Shown one piece after another: positions 13,692 through 17,422 of a stretch of 17,422 bases of DNA. The notes beneath the pieces were generated by a model. That model was not told the origin of the DNA. It made no database searches and was given only the letters and a program-made list of their open reading frames with translations. The stretch covers positions 1 through 17,422 of the forward strand of contig NZ_DASVGN010000035.1 of assembly GCF_036379515.1 (NCBI RefSeq), written 5' to 3'. The translations under genes were made by a program, and so were the position numbers. The stretch's first letter is position 1. The number at the start of each line of letters is the position of its first letter. The stretch comes from Castellaniella sp036379515. Lineage in GTDB: Bacteria; Pseudomonadota; Gammaproteobacteria; Burkholderiales; Burkholderiaceae_B.

Positions 13692-15473
13692 ATGGCAAAA
13701 ATGAGAGCAGTGGACGCCGCCGCGGCCGTCCTGCAAAAAGAAGGCATCACCACGCTGTTCGGTGTTCCGGGTGCTGCCATCAACCCACTGTACTCGGCGC
13801 TGCGCAAAAACGGGCACTTTCACCCCATTCTGGCCCGGCACGTGGAAGGCGCCTCGCACATGGCCGAAGGCTACACTCGGGCCAAGGTGGGCAACATCGG
13901 CGTCTGCCTGGGCACCTCGGGCCCTGCCGGCACCGACATGATCACGGGGCTGTACTCCGCCTCGGGCGATTCCATCCCCATTCTGTGCATCACGGGCCAG
14001 GTTCCACGCGCCCTGCTACACAAAGAGGCCTTCCAGGCCGTGGACGTGGAAACCATCGCCAAGCCAGTGACCAAATGGGCCGTGACTGTGCGCGAGCCCG
14101 AAATGGTTCCACACACGCTGCAGCAGGCTTTTCATATCATGCGTTCGGGCCGCCCCGGCCCAGTGCTGATCGACCTGCCCTTCGACGTGCAGATGGCCGA
14201 GATCGAGTTCGACATTGAAACCTACGAGCCGCTGGCCGTCTTCAAACCCACGGCCACGCCGGCGCAGGCCGCCAAGGCGGTCGCCATGCTGAACGCGTCC
14301 GAACGGCCACTGCTGGTGGCGGGCGGCGGCATCTTCAGCTCGGGTGCCGAAGCACTGCTGCAAGAATTCGCGGAACTCACGGGCGTGCCGGTCGTGCCCA
14401 CCCTCATGGGATGGGGCGTGATCCCCGACGATCACCCCCTCATGGCCGGCATGGTCGGGCTGCAGACGGCCCACCGCTACGCCAACGCAAGCTTTCTGGC
14501 ATCCGACTTCGTGATGGGCATCGGCAACCGTTGGGCCAATCGCCACACGGGTTCCACCAAGGTGTACACCGAAGGGCGCACGTTCGTACACGTCAACGTA
14601 GACCCCACGCAGATTGGCAAGGTGTTCGGGCCCGATTTCAGCCTAGCCTCGGATGCCGCTACGGCTCTGCGCCTGATGATCGACGAGGCCAAGCGCCTGA
14701 AGGCGGCTGGAAAGCTGCGTGACCGCAGCCACTGGGCGCAGGAGTGCCGGGCGCGCAAGGGCGAAAAATCCATGCAGCGCAAGACGCACTTCGATCAGTC
14801 GCCGCTCAAGCCGCAACGCGTGTACGAAGAAATGAACAAGGCCTTCGGCAAAGGTGTGCGCTACGTGACCACCATCGGCCTGTCGCAGATTGCCGCAGCG
14901 CAGATGCTGCACGTCTACGGCCCCCGCCACTGGATCAACGCCGGGCAGGCAGGCCCTCTGGGCTGGACGGTCCCCGCGACGCTGGGCGTGGTGGCCGCTG
15001 AAACAGGCGACGAAATCGTTGCACTGTCCGGTGACTACGACTTTCAGTTCATGCTCGAAGAGCTGGCGGTGGGAGCACAGTTCAATCTGCCTTATATTCA
15101 TGTGGTGGTGAACAATGCCTACCTGGGCCTGATCCGTCAGTCGCAACGCGGCTTCGACATGGACTACTGCGTGCAGCTGTCCTTCGACAACATCAATTCG
15201 CCAGAAACCGACGGCTACGGCGTAGACCACGTCAAGGTTGCCGAAGGGCTGGGTTGCAAGGCCATCCGGGTCAAGAAGGTGGAAGACATCCAACCCGCCA
15301 TCGCGCAGGCTCGTGCCTGGATTCGCGAATTCAAGGTGCCGGTTGTGGTTGAATTCATCCTGGAGCGCGTCACCAATATTTCCATGGGGAACGACATCAA
15401 CGCGGTGAACGAATTCGAAGAGCTGGCAGAACACGGTGCCGACGCCCCTACCGCCATCACACTGCTCGATTGA
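13692..15473 (+). CDS. gcl: glyoxylate carboligase (tartronate-semialdehyde synthase)
   Basis: Gcl condenses two glyoxylates to tartronate semialdehyde and CO2, using thiamine diphosphate with structural FAD. The product is 593 residues, the same length as E. coli Gcl. The N-terminal ThDP (PYR) domain contains GVPGAAINPLYSAL and ARHVEGASHMAEGYTRA. Residue 51 is valine in place of the glutamate that activates ThDP in nearly all relatives, the known hallmark of glyoxylate carboligase. The middle FAD-type domain covers about 190-350. The C-terminal PP domain holds LSGDYDFQFMLEELAV and VVVNNAYLGLI, the GD...NN diphosphate/Mg2+ motif. ATG 13692 follows TGGAGA and gives the family N-terminus. It leads gcl-hyi-glxR-glycerate kinase. 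Glyoxylate probably comes from AllA and perhaps from the nine-gene unit. Confidence 0.98.
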   Translation: MAKMRAVDAAAAVLQKEGITTLFGVPGAAINPLYSALRKNGHFHPILARHVEGASHMAEGYTRAKVGNIGVCLGTSGPAGTDMITGLYSASGDSIPILCITGQVPRALLHKEAFQAVDVETIAKPVTKWAVTVREPEMVPHTLQQAFHIMRSGRPGPVLIDLPFDVQMAEIEFDIETYEPLAVFKPTATPAQAAKAVAMLNASERPLLVAGGGIFSSGAEALLQEFAELTGVPVVPTLMGWGVIPDDHPLMAGMVGLQTAHRYANASFLASDFVMGIGNRWANRHTGSTKVYTEGRTFVHVNVDPTQIGKVFGPDFSLASDAATALRLMIDEAKRLKAAGKLRDRSHWAQECRARKGEKSMQRKTHFDQSPLKPQRVYEEMNKAFGKGVRYVTTIGLSQIAAAQMLHVYGPRHWINAGQAGPLGWTVPATLGVVAAETGDEIVALSGDYDFQFMLEELAVGAQFNLPYIHVVVNNAYLGLIRQSQRGFDMDYCVQLSFDNINSPETDGYGVDHVKVAEGLGCKAIRVKKVEDIQPAIAQARAWIREFKVPVVVEFILERVTNISMGNDINAVNEFEELAEHGADAPTAITLLD

Positions 15474-15491
15474 GTCTTGAGGAATCCAAAC

Positions 15492-16268
15492 ATGCCAAAA
15501 CTTGCCGCCAACCTGTCGATGCTCTTTACCGAGATCGATTTCCTCGACCGCTTTCAAGCAGCGGCCAAGGCGGGCTTCAAGGGGGTCGAATACCTGTTCC
15601 CCTATGCCTACGACAAACAGACGCTTGCCACGTTGCTGAAAGAAAACGGCCTGGTGCAGGTGTTGCACAACCTTCCGGCGGGCAACTGGGACGCTGGGGA
15701 GCGCGGCATCGCCTGCCACCCGGACCGCGTGGATGAATTCAAGGACGGAGTGGCCCGCGCCATCGATTATGCGCAGGCTTTGCACTGCCCCAAGGTCAAT
15801 TGCCTGGTCGGCAAGACCCCCGCCGGGGCGGATGCCGAGACCGTCGAACACACGCTGGTGAGCAACCTGAAACATGCGGCTGCCGAACTGCAGAAAGCCG
15901 GCATCTTGCTCGTGATGGAGCCGCTTAACGACTTCGACACCCCGGGCTTTCATCTCACACACACGGCACAGGCAGTCGACCTGATCCAAAAAGTGGGCTC
16001 CGACAACCTGAAGGTGCAGTACGACATCTACCACATGCAGCGGATGGAGGGCGAGCTGGGCAATACGCTCTCGAAGCAGCTCGCTTCCATCGGCCATATC
16101 CAGCTCGCCGACAACCCGGGGCGCCACGAACCCGGCACAGGCGAAATCAACTACGGCTGGCTGCTGCACCACATCGACGCCATTGGCTATGAAGGTTGGA
16201 TAGGCTGCGAATACAAACCGGCCACCCGCACCCAGGACGGCCTGGGCTGGATCAAGGCGTTTGCGTAA
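15492..16268 (+). CDS. hyi: hydroxypyruvate isomerase
   Basis: Hyi interconverts hydroxypyruvate and tartronate semialdehyde. The 258-residue product equals the E. coli Hyi length. It begins MPKLAANLSMLFTEIDFLDRF, the typical Hyi opening, followed by AAKAGFKGVEYLFPYAY. Metal and catalytic residues of the TIM barrel are visible: E143 (VMEPLND), D178 and H181 (QYDIYHMQ), Q204/D207 (IQLADNPGRHEPGTGEI) and E240 (GCEYKP). The NPGRHEPGTGEI stretch is characteristic of Hyi rather than other family members. ATG 15492 has GAGGAA upstream; it lies 18 bp after gcl, so the two are co-transcribed. Confidence 0.96.
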   Translation: MPKLAANLSMLFTEIDFLDRFQAAAKAGFKGVEYLFPYAYDKQTLATLLKENGLVQVLHNLPAGNWDAGERGIACHPDRVDEFKDGVARAIDYAQALHCPKVNCLVGKTPAGADAETVEHTLVSNLKHAAAELQKAGILLVMEPLNDFDTPGFHLTHTAQAVDLIQKVGSDNLKVQYDIYHMQRMEGELGNTLSKQLASIGHIQLADNPGRHEPGTGEINYGWLLHHIDAIGYEGWIGCEYKPATRTQDGLGWIKAFA

Positions 16269-16302
16269 GCAGCGCCCCATAGAACACACAAGGAGAACTC
16301 AC

Positions 16303-17190
16303 ATGGCAAAGATAGGCTTCATCGGGCTGGGCATCATGGGCACCCCCATGGCACACAACCTCATCAAGGGGGGGCACTCGCTGTTCACCTTCACGCATGG
16401 CAAAACGGCTCAAAGCCTGCTGGACGCGGGCGCCAAGCCGCTCGCCAACGCTACCGAAGTGACCAAGGCAGCCGAGATCATCATCATCATGGTGCCCGAT
16501 ACCCCCGATGTCGCCGCCGTTCTGTTCGGCGAAGACGGCGTCGCTGCGGGTCTGTCCAAAGGCAAAATCGTGATCGACATGAGCTCGATTTCGCCCGTGG
16601 AAACCAAGGAATTCGCCCGCAAGGTCAACGCACTGGGCTGTGAATACCTCGATGCACCCGTCTCGGGTGGCGACGTGGGTGCCAAGGCCGGCAGCCTCAC
16701 CATCATGATCGGCGGCAAGCAGGCGGCCTTCGATACCTGCAAGCCCATCTTCGAACTGATGGGCAAGAACGTCACCTTGGTGGGCGACAATGGTGCCGGC
16801 CAGACGACCAAAGTGGCCAACCAGATCATCGTGGCCCTCACGATCGAGGCAGTAGGCGAGGCGTTGCTGTTGGCCTCCAAGGCCGGTGCCGACCCAGTCA
16901 AGGTGCGCCAGGCCCTGATGGGCGGGTTCGCCAGTTCGCGTATCCTGGAGGTCCACGGCGAACGCATGATCAAGCGCAACTTTGATCCGGGTTTCCGGAT
17001 CAAACTGCACCAGAAGGACCTGAACCTCGCCTTGTCGACGGCGCGCCAGCTGGGGTTGTCACTGCCCAGCACGGCAGTCGCCCAAGAACTGTTCAACGCG
17101 TGTGCGGCCCACGGAGGCGACGCCTGGGACCACTCCGGCATGGTGCGCGCCCTGGAACTGCTCGCCAATCACGAGATCGGAGAGTCGTAG
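16303..17190 (+). CDS. glxR: 2-hydroxy-3-oxopropionate (tartronate semialdehyde) reductase
   Basis: This enzyme reduces tartronate semialdehyde to D-glycerate with NAD(P)H; it belongs to the beta-hydroxyacid dehydrogenase family. The 295-residue length fits GarR/GlxR. The N-terminal Rossmann loop is IGFIGLGIMGTPMAHNL. The substrate motif DAPVSGGDVGAKAGSLTIM lies near 122-140, and the catalytic lysine is K170 in GQTTKVANQI. The C-terminal helical domain contains NFDPGFRIKLHQKDLNLAL, also diagnostic. ATG 16303 follows AAGGAG; the frame runs upstream past the hyi stop without support. It follows gcl and hyi with a short gap. Whether it is GlxR- or GarR-like cannot be separated by sequence alone; context favours glxR. 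Confidence 0.95.
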   Translation: MAKIGFIGLGIMGTPMAHNLIKGGHSLFTFTHGKTAQSLLDAGAKPLANATEVTKAAEIIIIMVPDTPDVAAVLFGEDGVAAGLSKGKIVIDMSSISPVETKEFARKVNALGCEYLDAPVSGGDVGAKAGSLTIMIGGKQAAFDTCKPIFELMGKNVTLVGDNGAGQTTKVANQIIVALTIEAVGEALLLASKAGADPVKVRQALMGGFASSRILEVHGERMIKRNFDPGFRIKLHQKDLNLALSTARQLGLSLPSTAVAQELFNACAAHGGDAWDHSGMVRALELLANHEIGES

Positions 17191-17195
17191 TAAAA

Positions 17196-17234
17196 ATCAG
17201 ATTCCACGCCCGAGCCTGCGGCGCGGAATCTGAT
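17196..17234 (-). terminator. strong hairpin between glxR and the glycerate kinase gene; T-run only on the minus strand
   Basis: ATCAGATTCC (17196-17205) and GGAATCTGAT (17225-17234) form a perfect 10-bp stem. After one mismatch, four more pairs (17207-17210 with 17220-17223) close a nine-base loop. Read on the plus strand it is followed by GCTGCC, not T. Read on the minus strand the stem runs into TTTTTA. So it fits a terminator for antisense transcription or, on the plus strand, an mRNA processing or stabilising element inside the operon. It does not look like an end to the gcl operon. Confidence 0.6.
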
Positions 17235-17272
17235 GCTGCCACAAGACGAATCGCCCCAGAGACAAGGCTGCC

Positions 17273-17422
17273 ATGATTGCCCAACCCCGAGAATTCCTGA
17301 CGCAACTCTTCCAGGCCGCCGTGCGGGCTGCCCAGCCCGAGCACTGCATTGCGCAGTTCCTGCCCCAGCCTCCCAAAGGCCGCACGATCGTGATCGGGGC
17401 CGGCAAGGCCTCGGCCGCCATG
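17273..17422 (+). CDS. glycerate 2-kinase (GckA/TtuD, MOFRL family), N-terminal 50 codons only
   Basis: The product phosphorylates D-glycerate to 2-phosphoglycerate, completing the glyoxylate-to-glycolysis route. Only 50 residues are present before the window ends. They read MIAQPREFLTQLFQAAVRAA, then a variable stretch, then RTIVIGAGKASAAM, matching the start of the glycerate 2-kinase (MOFRL/DUF4147) N-terminal domain with its GAGKAS motif. ATG 17273 has a modest ACAAGG upstream. It is 82 bp after glxR, with a long hairpin in the gap, and completes the familiar betaproteobacterial order gcl-hyi-glxR-kinase. Confidence 0.9.
   Translation, partial: MIAQPREFLTQLFQAAVRAAQPEHCIAQFLPQPPKGRTIVIGAGKASAAM

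Noticed and set aside
14643..16289. 548-codon open frame on the minus strand
   Set aside because: It lies fully antisense to gcl and hyi, which have clear family motifs, and its translation is rich in His/Gly/Val without any domain pattern. It is a shadow of high-G+C codon use.
1..17422. CRISPR array, insertion sequence, prophage, tRNA or rRNA
   Set aside because: I looked for regular repeats, terminal inverted repeats with a transposase, integrases and conserved RNA sequence and saw none. The coding style is even throughout, so I see no direct sign of recent transfer.

Overview
The window reads as a chromosomal stretch from a high-G+C betaproteobacterium. An Alcaligenaceae-type member of the Burkholderiales (Bordetella/Achromobacter relatives) is the best guess. 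The reasons are a Bug-type TctC binding protein with its own TctBA partners, a gcl-hyi-glxR-glycerate kinase run, and dense LysR regulation. This placement rests on gene style, not on a marker gene. I see no rRNA, tRNA, CRISPR array, phage gene or insertion sequence.

Layout. (1) 1-410, minus strand: the N-terminal part of a LysR regulator cut by the window edge. It is divergent from (2) 536-1661, plus: uraD and allA, the late ureide-degradation steps ending in glyoxylate, closed by a hairpin terminator at 1720-1746. (3) 1747-2096: a gene-free leader rich in inverted repeats. (4) 2097-11535, plus: a tightly packed nine-gene unit, namely tctC-tctB-tctA (tripartite tricarboxylate transporter), a TIM-barrel isomerase, an enolase-superfamily enzyme, a TetR regulator, a Gfo/Idh/MocA dehydrogenase, a DUF993 putative aldolase, and a second TIM-barrel isomerase. 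Several junctions overlap by 4-11 nt, so it looks like one operon. (5) 11537-13422, minus: a LysR regulator followed by an EamA/DMT exporter in a TTGA start/stop overlap. (6) 13692 to the right edge, plus: gcl, hyi, glxR and the first 50 codons of a glycerate 2-kinase.

How it fits together. AllA releases glyoxylate. Gcl condenses two glyoxylates to tartronate semialdehyde, Hyi interconverts this with hydroxypyruvate, GlxR reduces it to D-glycerate, and the kinase passes glycerate to glycolysis. Between these two familiar blocks sits the nine-gene unit, whose substrate I cannot name. Its content (carboxylate importer, acid-sugar-type enolase enzyme, sugar dehydrogenase, two isomerases and a Schiff-base aldolase candidate) suggests import and breakdown of a hydroxylated carboxylic acid. 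A plausible but unproven idea is that its retro-aldol products are two- or three-carbon compounds feeding the neighbouring glyoxylate/glycerate route. This operon is the most interesting and least described part of the window.
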